Of a stretch of 64,000 nt of DNA, positions 21,831-33,900 are shown piece by piece. The notes beneath the pieces are model-generated. The model was given only the letters and a program-made list of their open reading frames with translations. It searched no databases and had not been told where the DNA came from. How positions within the stretch are numbered: the stretch's first letter is position 1; each line of letters starts with the position of its first letter. The stretch comes from Diploscapter coronatus (lineage: Eukaryota > Nematoda > Chromadorea > Rhabditida > Rhabditidae). The translations under genes and the position numbers were made by a program. The stretch is taken from NCBI GenBank assembly GCA_964036155.1, contig OZ038422.1:37223201-37287200 (forward strand), given 5' to 3'.

Positions 21831-22803
21831 GCTAATCACTTCAACTGCACTCGATCATCTTCATTTCCTTCCCCTCTTCACCAATTCAAACTCGTACATA
21901 TGCCTCAGTCAAACAATACAAATATTGTATTTGAAATTATTCATTCCATTTTTTCGAAGGTTCATCCAGATATTCTCTTTCAAAACTGATCATTTTATTC
22001 AATTTAGTCACTATTTATTGTTCTCCACTTTTTTCTTCCGGGTTAATTTCCAGTCATAGTCCTTTGAAAAATGTCTTTCTCTCCTGTTAATTTTATTGAC
22101 AGCTACAATCAGTCGTTATGACATTCTATGGCTTTTTATCACTTATTATCCAACTTCTTTTACCTCGTCTATTTGACCGATCTCATTTATTTACAGTTAT
22201 TACAGTTCGGTATCCTTCTTTGCTTTACTTTATCGTTTCATAAACAGATGTTATTTGATATCCCTTTTTTACTATTTTTAATTAGTATGAGAAAGATACA
22301 TTTCTCTTCTTCAAATCCGAAGTTAATAAAGGTCTTTTCCACATTACCTGAACTAGTGAAAAATTTCTCAACATTAGTTTTATCATGCAGCTTATTTCTT
22401 TGAATGAAAGCTAATTATAGGTAGCGATGATGTTCAGAGCCTTTAACGGTCCGTTAAGATTATAACTGCATTTATTTCACAGCAGATAATTCAAAATAAT
22501 TGAATTGCATTGTATGACATTTCTATGCGCAACTGCATCATCGCAATCAAAGATGGTTTGAAATAAGTGCCATGAAACATCAAAATCAAAATTTGATCTA
22601 AGGAAGCTCATTCGAGGAGCGAATTTTTATGCGAACATCTTGATCATTTTTTTGCTAACTGAAAGAAAACGATGACTTTTCCCTGCCGAAGGTTTATTTT
22701 CCGTTTGGAACTAGGATAGGATATGGGGGATTGTTTGTATGTGCTCTGTCCTTCTCATCTTGTCATTCAGCAGTTGAGTTGTGTCTATCTTTTTGCGGAG
22801 TTT
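21831..22803. other. T-rich convergent intergenic region
   Basis: This lies between the ends of two convergent genes. It is T-rich on the plus strand, with long pyrimidine runs and chance open frames. TTTATT near 22692 is a poly(A) signal for the minus-strand kinase. No other gene is visible. Confidence 0.5.
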
Positions 22804-25800
22804 TCAGTCTTCGTCTCTTTCCCTCTTCTTCTTCTTCCTGCAACTGCCTTGGTTTTGCTGGTTGTCCTTGTTGCGATTCTCTGAAATTATGTCGTCATTA
22901 TTCGTTGCAATTGGATAGTCAGATATATTGATTTTCGTACCCTTCTTTTTTCTTCTGGACGAGTTTTTCGCTTCGGAGGGCTCTTTGCGCCTGGATTGTC
23001 CTATTCTCTTGCTGATCACCGCCGGCTGGGGAACTCCCGGTGCGTGACGGCTCCCCCTCGACTTGTTTTGCTGCGGAGTCGGTGAAATCGTTGAGCTGAA
23101 ATCAGTTATTCCATCATCAGGAACTTTATGGGACTTTTGTTGAACTAACCGCAATGGTCTATTGGACAAGTTGGCTGCATTTGCTCGGTTGGTACGGCGT
23201 TTGCGACTGTGCGACTGTCCGGCTGAGTTTCCGCTCATTGCGGCCACCACTTTCTGAAGCACTGCTCGGTACTGAAATTGGATTCATTCGTTTCCAATTT
23301 CCTTCACTTCATCAGGCTCACATCTTTCATGGTGAGCCTTTTGTCGGGTTCGTAAGCGAACGCGTTCCGAGTGATGTACGGTATAAGCGTGGGCAGTTCC
23401 TTGATCACGTTTTCCGGGAAGATGACGTGGCCTCTTCGGTCGATCACCTCCTTCCTCACGTCCTTTATCCCCTCGTACGGCTCCGCCCCGTTCGTGAAAA
23501 TCTCGTAGACTGAAATAACAGTTAGTTATTGTCATCTTCCTATCATCTCTTGGAATAATTTGATTTTTCTCTAGTTTTAGCTGCAGGTTTCAATTTTTAT
23601 CCAACTGTAGAAGCGTTGCTGCTTACTCAAAACGCCGAAGCTCCATATATCGGACTGAGGTGTGAAGATGTGATGTTGTAGTGCCTCCGGAGGCTATAAA
23701 AAGGTTATCAACGTTTTAGTTTATTTAGAGATCTTGGATTTTCTGAGAGATCGCATTGCGAAGAACATCCTACCATGGTTTTTTTTTCAAAAAGGTGAAT
23801 TTTTCGAGCAAATCAATAGTTATGCACTCATTTGAGCTGCATTGTCATACCTGCCAGCGTATCGCAATCGCCTCGCGTTCCCTCAAGATGTATCTGTGTC
23901 CCTTTCTTGTAAGGCCGAAGTCCGCTATCTTCAGTATTCTGTAGTCCTTAGTTAATAGGCAATTTCTAGCGGCCAAATCCCTGTGGATGTGATCCCTGAA
24001 ATTAATTTCATTGTCATTGATCTTTTAGAATTGCACAAGGTGTTTCACAATAATTTTACAACTTATTTTCAGTTTTAAATTTTCCCTAAAAGTTATTTTT
24101 GAAAACGGCGAACGAGATATTATTTAGATCGGCGGAAGATTCATGAAAATGTAGTTTCATCCACTTTTCTCCTACAATATCCCTTGGACATACTGATAGC
24201 GGACCCTTGCCCGGACTTAGCTGCAGAAAAGTCGAATTTGTAAAATTTGATTTTTATGACAAATTTAAAAGCAAAAATAAATTGTCAAATTATCGTGAAT
24301 TACCCTGTATTTTTGGACAATCACTAAATGGCGGAGCGTTATAGTTAAAGATAGACGAGAGGATGGAATTTGAAAGAAATATTGTGGAAAAGACACACTC
24401 CACCATTTAGTAATTTCTGTATTTTTGTCTTCTAGCTGCTTTCTCACTTTTCGTGGATGTGCTCGATTCCAAGTGCAGCGTGCAGGGCGAGCTGTATTCT
24501 GTACTGAGGCGGTATCTTCATCTTCCTGAGCGCCCTTGCAAGATCTCCTCCCGACATGAACTCCACGACGAGTGTCACAGGCGAGGTCTCGGCCACCAGT
24601 CCGTACAGCTTGACGACGTTCTCGTGCTGGAAGGCGCGCATCATTCGGGCCTCGCTCGTCATCTCTTTGTTCTGAATAAAATGATTTTGGGCTAATTTAG
24701 ATTTTGACAGAATGACGAAAGTAATTTCCTCACACGATATTGATCTATTCTTGATCTCTATCCCCATTCTCTGTATTAGGTGCCATTTTGGCGACTTATT
24801 ATTAGATTTGACGATGGGATGACAGAATAGATTTCTTCTCAGAAATGTATGCCTATTCATCTCGTTATGGCTTGTTAATTCACTTTCTGTGATCAAATCA
24901 TCTTTAATTAACCCTTTTCCCATTCTTACCCCGACTATCTCGTCCGAGTTCTTCTTGAGTTTCTTCACCGCGCACTCGACCGGGCCCGACTTGTCGTAGT
25001 TCTGCAGATAGCCACGAAAGATGATCCCGAATTGGCCCTCGCCGAGAAATTCGAATACCTAGTGTAAAAAAACTAAATATTTCACCCATAATCATAGAAT
25101 CTATTAAAAATGCCACGTTTTCAATTTCTCAATTAATGCTAATTTTCTAATTTAGAGAATAAAATTCTTTTCTCACACACAATTTTCTCATTTCTTGATT
25201 GATTGCAGTTTTAAATGATCATAAAATTATATCATTCTTTCCTTTCACCTACTTCGATGTCCTGATTTTTGAGCTGCCATTTTGATCGTGGAATTCCCTT
25301 GGCGAGCGTGACGTGTCCCTTTTTCTGCGGGTGGTTGAGTCGTTGTTGATTCTGCAGGGTGTACTTGAGCATCTGGTCTATTGTCGGGAAGTTCGGTCCT
25401 TCGTCGAGGCTAAATCCGCTCTTATCCTCGTTGAGGGGATACCTGAAATATGCTGTTTGTTATGACTGTCTTCATCAGGCTCTACTAGTTTGTTATCAAA
25501 ATTGAATTTATATTTTGATTGAGTAGATACAGGGACTCACGATATGTGGCCCTTTCCGTGTTTGACGACGAGCATGAAGTGGGGCATTCCATCGGCCGTG
25601 CGCTGCTCGCTGCATCGAATCAGGTAGTCGCCATCCTTATGCAGCAGTTCCTGAAACACATATGATGAGCTGATCTTCACCAACTGCAATTGTGAATTGA
25701 AATCGATTTAGTAAGTAAATGGCAGAAGATGTTCCGCTAAATCTTGAAGAAAAGAACAGATAGCTAGAGTAAGATCTGTTATAGTCCGCTACAGACAGAT

Positions 25801-27585
25801 AACCAAGTTACTTTTCGTTCTGATTCGAATTGTTTCAAAACTTGTTACGAAAGTGGACATACTTTCATAACCATCTTATGCTCAAATTCAGTGCGAAACT
25901 GAGATTTTTCTTCTGTTTGTTGACTTGTTTACCTTGCTGTCCTCTGGAGCAATATATCCGTGGAATATTGGGCAGTCGATTGGCGCATTGGGGATGTCGA
26001 ACGTCTCGCGAACGCGAGTCGGGGCGGCTATAGATGGTGTTCTGAGTGCCTTTTTCGTGGGAGCCGTCAGCATTTCATCGTCCATCGGCTGTTTCGCTGC
26101 TTCATCGACCGGCCCTGAAAACAGGACGATTAGAGGATTGTATTCTACAATAAATTTCGGCTTGGTTTAGAAGATCTTCTTGCGAAGATCAACTTTCCCA
26201 AACTTTTAGCTTTTTTTACTTTATATGATAAAGAAGCAATCTTTCGCTAATAAAGATTGTTCCTCCACTCTATCCTGTGCAATGATTCGGACACAAGTAA
26301 ATTACGAAAATAGGTATTCTTCTCGTAGACATCTTAGAATCAAATATGATATGCAGATATACTGGCATGCGAAAAAATTTTCTGACTCTTTTCAATATTT
26401 CTCATATCTGCGTTGTGTGCATTTTCATACATCTTTTCTTATTCGTGTCGCTTTCCTTACCGATTATGGCGAATTCGATGGGTTTGTCTGGGGGAGATCC
26501 TCCTCTTCCATCGCTCTTCGCCACTCCCTTGTCTTCCTGAAAGTGTGGCATTTAGTCCATTGTTTGTCGTTCATTTGTTGCATTGAAGATGATTTAAAAA
26601 ATACTGCAAGATCTAGTCATTTTGTGCTTGAGCAAGTGTACTTATTTCAAGATGAAAGAGGTGGAACATGACGATAGGTTTATGTGCAAGATTCGATTTT
26701 TTGGAGCAGGAATGAGCCGAATTTTCTTTTAAATCAGAGGTAGAGAATAGCATAGATATTTAAAACATTTGGAACGGGACTGGACGAAGACGTGTGGAGA
26801 TTTTAAAGTTGGAATGCGGACGAGTCTACTACTCTTATGGACTCAGTAGGGGGCGGGGAAATCACCAGAAATCTTGGACAGGCAAATTTTGTATATGCCT
26901 GTATGGTGACACTACCATGATCAGTAATCACTCGATTATAATGATAATGCGATGAACAGAAGCTTCAACCAATATGCAGATCACGTAGTGAAAATGAACC
27001 AAGCATCTCATACATGAATTAGATGCAGAGTCGCATTAAAGCAAAGATTTTATGATTTCATTTTTCACTACGCCGATTTGCACATTGATAGAGTTGTTTC
27101 ATTCAGCAAACTGCACGTGACAGATTCTGCAACATTTCTCTTCATCTGTCCTGACACGAAGTCCAACCTTCTCTCGGTCGCTCCTGGCAGTAACCATTTG
27201 AGGGGTTGATTTTCGTTCGTTGATATCGGGCGGCTTCTTCCTGCAAGAATCAAGCATCATTTCATCAACGTCATCCCTTCTTCATGTGTCGTCATTTCGT
27301 GTGCCAAAAGATTCGCAAACAATAGGCTAAGTTTCACCGCAATAAATTCTTGGCAATATCGATCTCATGACTTCGTGTTGTCGTATTCCGAAACGTCAAC
27401 ATCATTCTTTCATAATTTCATTTCCATTTCATGCAATATTCTGTATCATTTTGCAGCATTTTCGGGCATTTGTACAGAACTTCTATCATCATTCGTGTAG
27501 CACTTCTTCTCTTTCCTCACCCTAGCGGATCGGATAGCGAGGACAGTTGTTGTTCGGGAGGCGGAGTGGTTGGTGACGTGTGCAT
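22804..27585 (-). CDS. SH2 domain tyrosine kinase, Fer/Fps-like nematode type
   Basis: Non-receptor protein tyrosine kinase of the SH2-kinase group that is expanded in nematodes. Thirteen exons in phase, 611 aa: 27521-27585, 27195-27240, 26461-26536, 25933-26114, 25541-25650, 25253-25442, 24930-25058, 24448-24671, 23851-23995, 23627-23693, 23322-23509, 23150-23271, 22804-23095. Order: a Pro/Ser-rich N-terminus of about 110 aa; an SH2 domain at about 111-205 with FHGYI and the phosphotyrosine-binding Arg in YLIRCS; a kinase domain at about 224-480. Kinase motifs: Gly loop GEGQFG, lysine in CAVKK, HRDLAARN, DFGLTRKG, PPEAL in place of APEAL, and DIWSFGVL. The tail of about 130 residues is basic, with Lys/Arg runs and a KKKKRERDED end. 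There is no F-BAR domain, so it is the short Fer-like form. Catalytic residues look intact. Confidence 0.88.
24036..24307. mobile_element. MITE in a kinase intron, 272 bp
   Basis: The left end CAAGGTGTTTCACAATAATTT and, inverted, the right end CAGGGTAATTCACGATAATTT match over about 17 of 21 bases. The right flank is TA but the left flank is CA, so a TA duplication is not proven. The tip resembles Tc1/mariner non-autonomous ends. It lies in the intron between exons 8 and 9 of the SH2 kinase. Confidence 0.45.
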
Positions 27586-28831
27586 TCGGCTTCCTTCGAG
27601 ACGAGCGATCTTGATAATGACGATCCAAAATGACGAATTCGACACGATGAATTTCTTTAAACTCATATTTAAGAGTCAAATTTTGTATCGTAATTAGCAC
27701 TTATCATTTGAATGCAAGTTCCTTTCTATGCTAGAGGCTCGGAATTTATACAGACCCCCAACAAATCGTACATCTTTGGAAAGGGTCATTTTATGCAGAT
27801 AAACATGTGTGACAATACCGTGTTGTTTTGGTAAATTAGTGCAATAATTGGGCTTATGATAAAAGACGCCCACTTTTTAGAGAGCGTTCAACTTTGAAAA
27901 GTGGACGTCTTTTACCACAAGCCTAATTTATCAAAAATTTGATCGGAAAACTATTTTATGCAGACAATTGAAATCTAATTATTAAATGTAGTTTGCATCT
28001 TGATCCATGCTTATTATTTGTCAAAATTGCATCAGACATTCAAATTTAGAGACTTATAAAATCATTAACGTCAAGCAAAATCTACTTTCATTATCAATAT
28101 ATAATTTTCTATTTAGTGACTCGTCCTGTAGACAGACTGTTGTTGTGTGCAACAGTCGAAGGATTTTAGGCAAATTTTTCGTGATTTTATCTACTAACCA
28201 ATATTTCCTAAACCCCTTGGTTTGGGTCGAGGTGGGAGCGAACTTGAAGCCATGTTCTAGACAGTGACACACAACCACTGCACTAATCAAAATAATCTTC
28301 TTATTATGCATTCAACAGTGATATTTTGCTGAGTTCATCCAAAATTGATGCTACTAATATTTAAAAAAAATATATTCTGTGCTAAACCAAGTATCGAAAA
28401 AAAAATTCAAATTTTAACAACTCAGGTGTTATCAGATTATAATATCATCAATGCGAATGAACGTTATGAACAATCATCTACCTTCCAAATAACTCAGTTT
28501 GAAATTGAACAGATTTTTAGCAACAATAGAAACGATATCATAACGTTAGTAATCATGGCAAATACTTGATGATACGAGATGTGTATTTCCGTCATTTATA
28601 TCTGACAAATAAATACACGGATAGTTTTACTTCAGCATCTATATTCAAGTTTTAGGAATCGATTTTTAGTCTGACAAAAGTTGCGAAGCATCAATTTGGT
28701 AGTTTCGTTCTCCTTTCTTCAATAATCAACTTCAAATTCGTTTATTGCAGACTTTCTCATTCAATCAATACTCTTTTACTATTTCCATTTCGAAATAATA
28801 CTATGGTGATTGTTTAGGTCTCTTAACAAAG
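27586..28831. other. Divergent intergenic region with a palindromic element
   Basis: Probable promoter region of the kinase on the left and the Kelch gene on the right. The only clear structure is the palindrome at 27846-27929. A TTTAG near 28817 could be a trans-splice acceptor for the Kelch gene. Confidence 0.4.
27846..27929. mobile_element. Near-perfect palindrome, probable MITE, 84 bp
   Basis: AATTGGGCTTATGATAAAAG followed by ACGCCCACTTTTT pairs with AAAAGTGGACGTCTTTTACC and ACAAGCCTAATTT on the right, leaving an 18-nt loop. The arms are about 32 nt with a few mismatches. It could fold as a long hairpin if transcribed. No target duplication is evident. Confidence 0.5.
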
Positions 28832-30086
28832 ATGCTAGCCAATTTGCCAGTCGAAATTATATTGTTGATCTGCGAATATCCCGAACGCAAAGACCTGGGA
28901 CAATTGGCCTGGACTAATAAACGGGTGATGGGAATAATAAAGAAATATCTCCCGATAACGCTCGAGAGGAAATTTTTATTTTATCGTAGGAAAATATTTC
29001 TTGTATGAGCGAAAATTAATTTTAGTATTTAGTACCTTATAGAAACGGTGAAAGTTGGGAAGGAATAATTTGTCTGTTTGACTCACATACCAATTCTGTT
29101 AAGCAGATTGAGAACTTTGTTAATCATTATGAGCCATATGAAGTAGCAACTACAAAAGATAAAGTAGATTATATTTATTTAACGTTGCCAATTTTGTAAA
29201 TTTTAGATTTTTGCATTGAATTCTGATAACAAATGGTTTGAAATATATGACTTGAATACTCGACAACTCAATAGAGGTAACGCTACAAAAGCCAGTAGAT
29301 TGGTTTAATTTTAGTGGATTCTTTGCAGGACCAGATCCTCCTAAATGGCGTGGTGGTGCATCTGTGGCTTATTTCAAAGACAAATTGTATTGTTTGGGTG
29401 GAGAGGATCCTAAAAAATATAAAGATACGAATAGAGCTGATGTAAGGAGATCAAATGAAAGTCCATGAAATAATTTATTCAGGTTTTAATAGATGCAAAA
29501 TGGCAAACAGGACCTGCTTTTCCTCTTCCAATTAGTGATGTTCAAACAATAACATGCGATGAAACTTTATACGGTCACATTATAGCATACTCATTATTGT
29601 AATTATGGATATTCAGTTATTGATAGTTTTGGAAGTAGAAAGATATATCGATTATCAGACGATGAACGGGAATGGATGGAAATTGGAGAGATTCCAGAAA
29701 GACGATATTGCTTTGGAGTTGCATCGCTGAATGGAAGAATTTATATAGCTGGAGGAGAAAAGTCGTTAATTTTGTATTATAAATAACGTATCATTATATA
29801 TTTAGGGGTGACGTATTAAATTCCTGTCTGTGTTTCGACCCCTCAGCTCCAGTTGACAGTCAAATTTCTCGAATCGCTGATATGAATTATGCAAGATATC
29901 GTTATTCGCTCATTGCCGCTAACGGGAAATTGTATGCAATTGGAGGGTGAGCTGAGATTTTTCACTTTTATACGAAATATTTGTTAACTTAGATTTCAAA
30001 AATCTTTATCTAAAAATTTTTGTGACTCAATCGAGGAATACGATCCACAAATGAATGAATGGCGTGAAGTCGGAAAATTAACATAA
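28832..30086 (+). CDS. F-box/Kelch-repeat protein
   Basis: Probable SCF ubiquitin-ligase receptor with a Kelch beta-propeller for substrates. Eight exons in phase, 312 aa: 28832-28985, 29033-29163, 29207-29276, 29329-29441, 29483-29573, 29617-29761, 29806-29946, 29993-30086. The F-box is at residues 1-45 (LANLPVEIILLICEYPERKD). Kelch-type blades show GG pairs (KLYCLGGE, RIYIAGGE, KLYAIGG) with partner motifs (EWMEIGEIPERRYCFGV, EEYDPQMNEWREVGKL). Seven introns of only 41-52 nt, codons strongly biased to A/T at third positions, and AATAAA directly after the stop (30087-30092) set it apart from every other gene here. Four F-box genes lie within 21 kb. Confidence 0.85.
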
Positions 30087-30923
30087 AATAAAGCTTGATT
30101 ATAATAATCTCAGATTTCGTATTGAAATTTTATTCAATAAAATGAAATAATAACTCAATCAATTCACATGATGCAGACAACTCTCGAAGACATCCAAAAG
30201 TGATGAGGGATAATTTTAGCTGAAATAAATATTCTTTCAAATATTTTATTTCAATTCTGCAACCAAATCCAATATTTATTTCATAGTAATTTCAATCCAT
30301 TAATGAATTTCAAAATAAAGTTTTCAAAACATAACAAAAATAGCTAGTCGATTCCTTGTGAACAGTTATTGTTGGCACTCCGCACTCAGTTTTATTACAC
30401 GCTCCATGAGTGCATTTTCCCCCGGCATGTTATACATAATTTTGAAGCTCTTATATAGGGGCACAATCGTGTTATTTTTTTTATTTTTGAAATAAAACTT
30501 TTAATTTTGGATGAAAAACTCAAAAAATGGTTAAAAAAGTGATCTTATGCTAATTTCGACCTTTTTTTCTAAATCGAAGTTGAAAATAGATTCTATTTTC
30601 GGAATCAGCATGATCGATTTGGGTAGTTTATCTGAGAATCTGATCTTGGAATTCAAATTTGAAAATTAACCTTCCTTGAAAAATGTATGCATTCTTATAT
30701 AGTAGAGGTAGTTAATAAAATTCTACACGTCTTCTGATTTGTACCGTATTTGAAGTTTAATGTGCGATTGCTCAATTTGTAAAGTTTAATTTATTTATTT
30801 CATAACATTTAATTATGATGAAGTGGCAGTACTCCATTTAAAGTTTGACCTGATTTGTGTGTGTGACAGTGATATAAATGAGATAACAAAGTAATGATAA
30901 CTAGATTGAAACTATAGTATATT
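30087..30923. other. AT-rich convergent intergenic region
   Basis: 3' flanks of two convergent genes. Contains the Kelch poly(A) signal at the left edge and the precursor's poly(A) signal near 30794. Nothing else is supported. Confidence 0.5.
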
Positions 30924-33900
30924 TTATGCTCGATATCCAGAAGGCTGGCTACCGGCAGCTGCGGCTGGGGCAGCTGCGGCTGGGGCAGCTTCGGCTGGGG
31001 CAGCGGCGGCTGGGGCGCAGTCTGGGGCTGGGGCAGCGGCAGCAGGGGCGGCATTCTCAACAGCTGCAGGGGCCTCCTCGGCTAAATTCACTTTTTCAAT
31101 TTAATGTAATTCATTAAGATTTTAAAAGTATGTCGATTGAAGATAATGCCACGCGAAAGCACGGCTATTAGAGATATCGGATCTTTCAAAGTCATTAATT
31201 TTTTCCTAGAAATCTGAATACCTGGGGCTGGGGCAGGCTCGGCTGCGGCAGCAGGGGCAGGGGTGATCTAGAATGCAGTATATCATAATCATTTATTAGA
31301 GAAAGGGCTCATTTCTCACCTTCTCATCTCCATAGCTGTTTCTCTTGGCTCTGTATCCGCTTGGTTGAGACTGAATTTTTAATTTTAGTTTTTTTTTTTT
31401 AAATCTGATATAGAGTGCGTCACAATTACCTATGAAAACTCCCATTTTAGGTATTTGGTGCGATGCTAGCTATACCAGAATATACAAGTTTGAAAGTTAT
31501 CATAGATAATTATGGCGCACCCTGTATATGCAGTTTTTCTTTGAAAATGATGACTATCTTCTAGTATCTAACAACTAATTTTTCCATAAATTGACATGAG
31601 GCGACTAATTCATAAGACTTCAAGTGCAATCGATCTCTAGCGATTCAATTACTCTTCAAAGGTGGGAACTAATCTTGTTGCATTTCAGATTCAAGTATCG
31701 TTAAAAAGTTCGAGACCACTTGAATCAATGCTAAATTTAAGTTTATTGTCATGAATAAGACTCACTCCGGCGGCGGCAGCAGGAGCAGCGGCCTAAAATG
31801 TATCTATCAATGATGAACAGATATTTGTCATCTTATTTTCACAAAATTTATATATTTCTGGGTGATCAATGCGTGATTTTCTAAGAGATAAAATCGCAAT
31901 GAATCTAAAACAGTCAGGATACGATAGATATATTTTCCCCTTTGGATAGTGTTTTGTCAGAACAACACAAGTTACTACTGTTTGAAATACTATCGCTTAA
32001 TGTGCACATGAACCAAACGCTTTGAGAGACTAATGTGTAAGCGAGGACAAACCCATACTTAGTACCTAAATCGAACTCGGTTAACCGAGCTGACTAAATT
32101 GACACGATAAGTAGAGGAATTTCTGAAGAGATTCCTGACAACTTGGGTTGAGCTCAATTTAGGTACTTTATTAGGGCTTAGATCTGTTGAAGATTGTGAA
32201 AATAAATGTGTAGTGTGTGTATGTGCACTTTCTCGATTTCTGCTCAATTTTTCCTCTATAAACGAGATTTAGGGTGTGCATTTAATAAAGACTATTCTGG
32301 TATGTTTGTTTGAAGAGTATGAGTAACGGAGTTTAATGAAAGCTTACAGGGGCGCATTCTGGAGCTGGAGCTGGAGCTGGAGCTGGGGCAGCAGCAGCAG
32401 CAGGGGCGGCATTCTCAACAGCTGCAGGGGCCTCCTCGGCTAAATTCACTTTTTCAATTTGATGTGACTTCTTGGAATTTTAAAAATATATATATCGGTT
32501 GAAGATAATGCCACACGAAAGCACGGCTATTAGAGATATCGGATCTTTCAAAGTCGTTAATTTTTTCCTAGAAATTTGAATACCTGGGGCTGGGGCGGGC
32601 TCAGGTGCGGCGGCAGGGGCAGGGGTGATCTAGAATGCAGTATATCATAATCATTTATTAGAGAAAGGGCTCATTTCTCACCTTCTCATCTCCATAGCTG
32701 TTTCTCTTGGATCTGTATCCTGATGGCTGCGATTCCTAAATTTTAGTCATTATTTTTGCAAATATTAAACATTTCCGCAGTGATTTAGGCTTTCATCAAT
32801 TGAACTAATTTATCAGAAAAGTTCAAAACCATCAATCTTTAAGGAGCTATTCCTTCTTAAAATAATATAAACTACTATCTGTTATGTTCAATTCAGTCAT
32901 AAGAAAATTGAATTTTGAATTTATGAAAAAAGTATCCATTAATCACGGCTACAACTTACAGCAGCGGCAGCTGGAGCAGCTGGAGCAGCTGGGGCTGCCT
33001 GAAATAAATTCCTTTTGAAATTAAATTTTGGATATCATTTTATGAATATTTATGAGATAAGGTACACAATACAATACCCAAAAAAACCAGAGAAAAATAC
33101 CGTATCCCCTCTAAATGAAGAACATCTGTATGTAAAGGAAGCTATCTAATAATAGTGCACCTATAAAATGGCAAGGCTGATAATACTCAACTTGGATCAC
33201 TTCGAAAAGTATTTTATCTATTATTCAATGGGATTAGAGCATATTTATTTTATGCTAGACTTCAGCGATAATTAGATAAGGAATTATGACTGTTTGCAAC
33301 AATTTTTTTCCTCGAAAATTTAGAATCTGAAGATAGAAATGCATACCCTTTAACCTTTAATTAAAGAGAATACGGTATCCAATTATCAAATAGAACTTAC
33401 AGGGGCGCAGTCTGGGGCTGGAGCAGCGGCAGCAGGGGCGGCATTCTCAACAGCTGCAGGGGCCTCCTCGGCTAAATTCGCTTTTTCAATTTAATGTGAT
33501 TTCTTGAGATTTAAAATATATATATATATATATATATCGATTGAAGATAATGCCACGCGAAAGCACGGCTATTAGAGATATCGGATCTTTCAAATTCGTT
33601 AATTTTTTCCTAGAAATCTGAATACCTGGGGCTGGGGCGGGCTCAGGTGCGGCGGCAGGGGCAGGGGTGATCTAAAATGGGAATATTTATCATTCTCATT
33701 TGCCAGTTCAAATATTACGGTAAATATTTTTCTACTAATATCACAGTACGATTTATCATTAAAGTGTGATGATTGCGATAGAAAATATTTCCTCATTTTG
33801 TAGAAAATTGTATAGATATCGTCATTTTTTTCATTTATTAAATTAAAACTGCTAATTTTGCACCTTCTCATCTCCATAGCTGTTTCTCTTGGCACGATAA

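Noticed and set aside
23154..23513. 119-codon open frame on the plus strand
   Set aside because: Antisense of kinase exons 11 and 12, which are well supported by kinase motifs.
26225..26671. 148-codon plus-strand open frame
   Set aside because: It is antisense to kinase exon 3 and intron sequence, with no recognisable domain.
28180..28300. GC-richer patch with short inverted segments, possible tRNA or structured RNA
   Set aside because: No cloverleaf, no A or B box in the correct spacing and no T-loop GGTTCGA motif.
30926..31117. Open frame on the plus strand with a Gln/Leu/Gly-rich repeat
   Set aside because: It is the antisense of the repetitive last exon of the minus-strand precursor; the repeat comes from the GC-rich Ala/Pro codons on the other strand.
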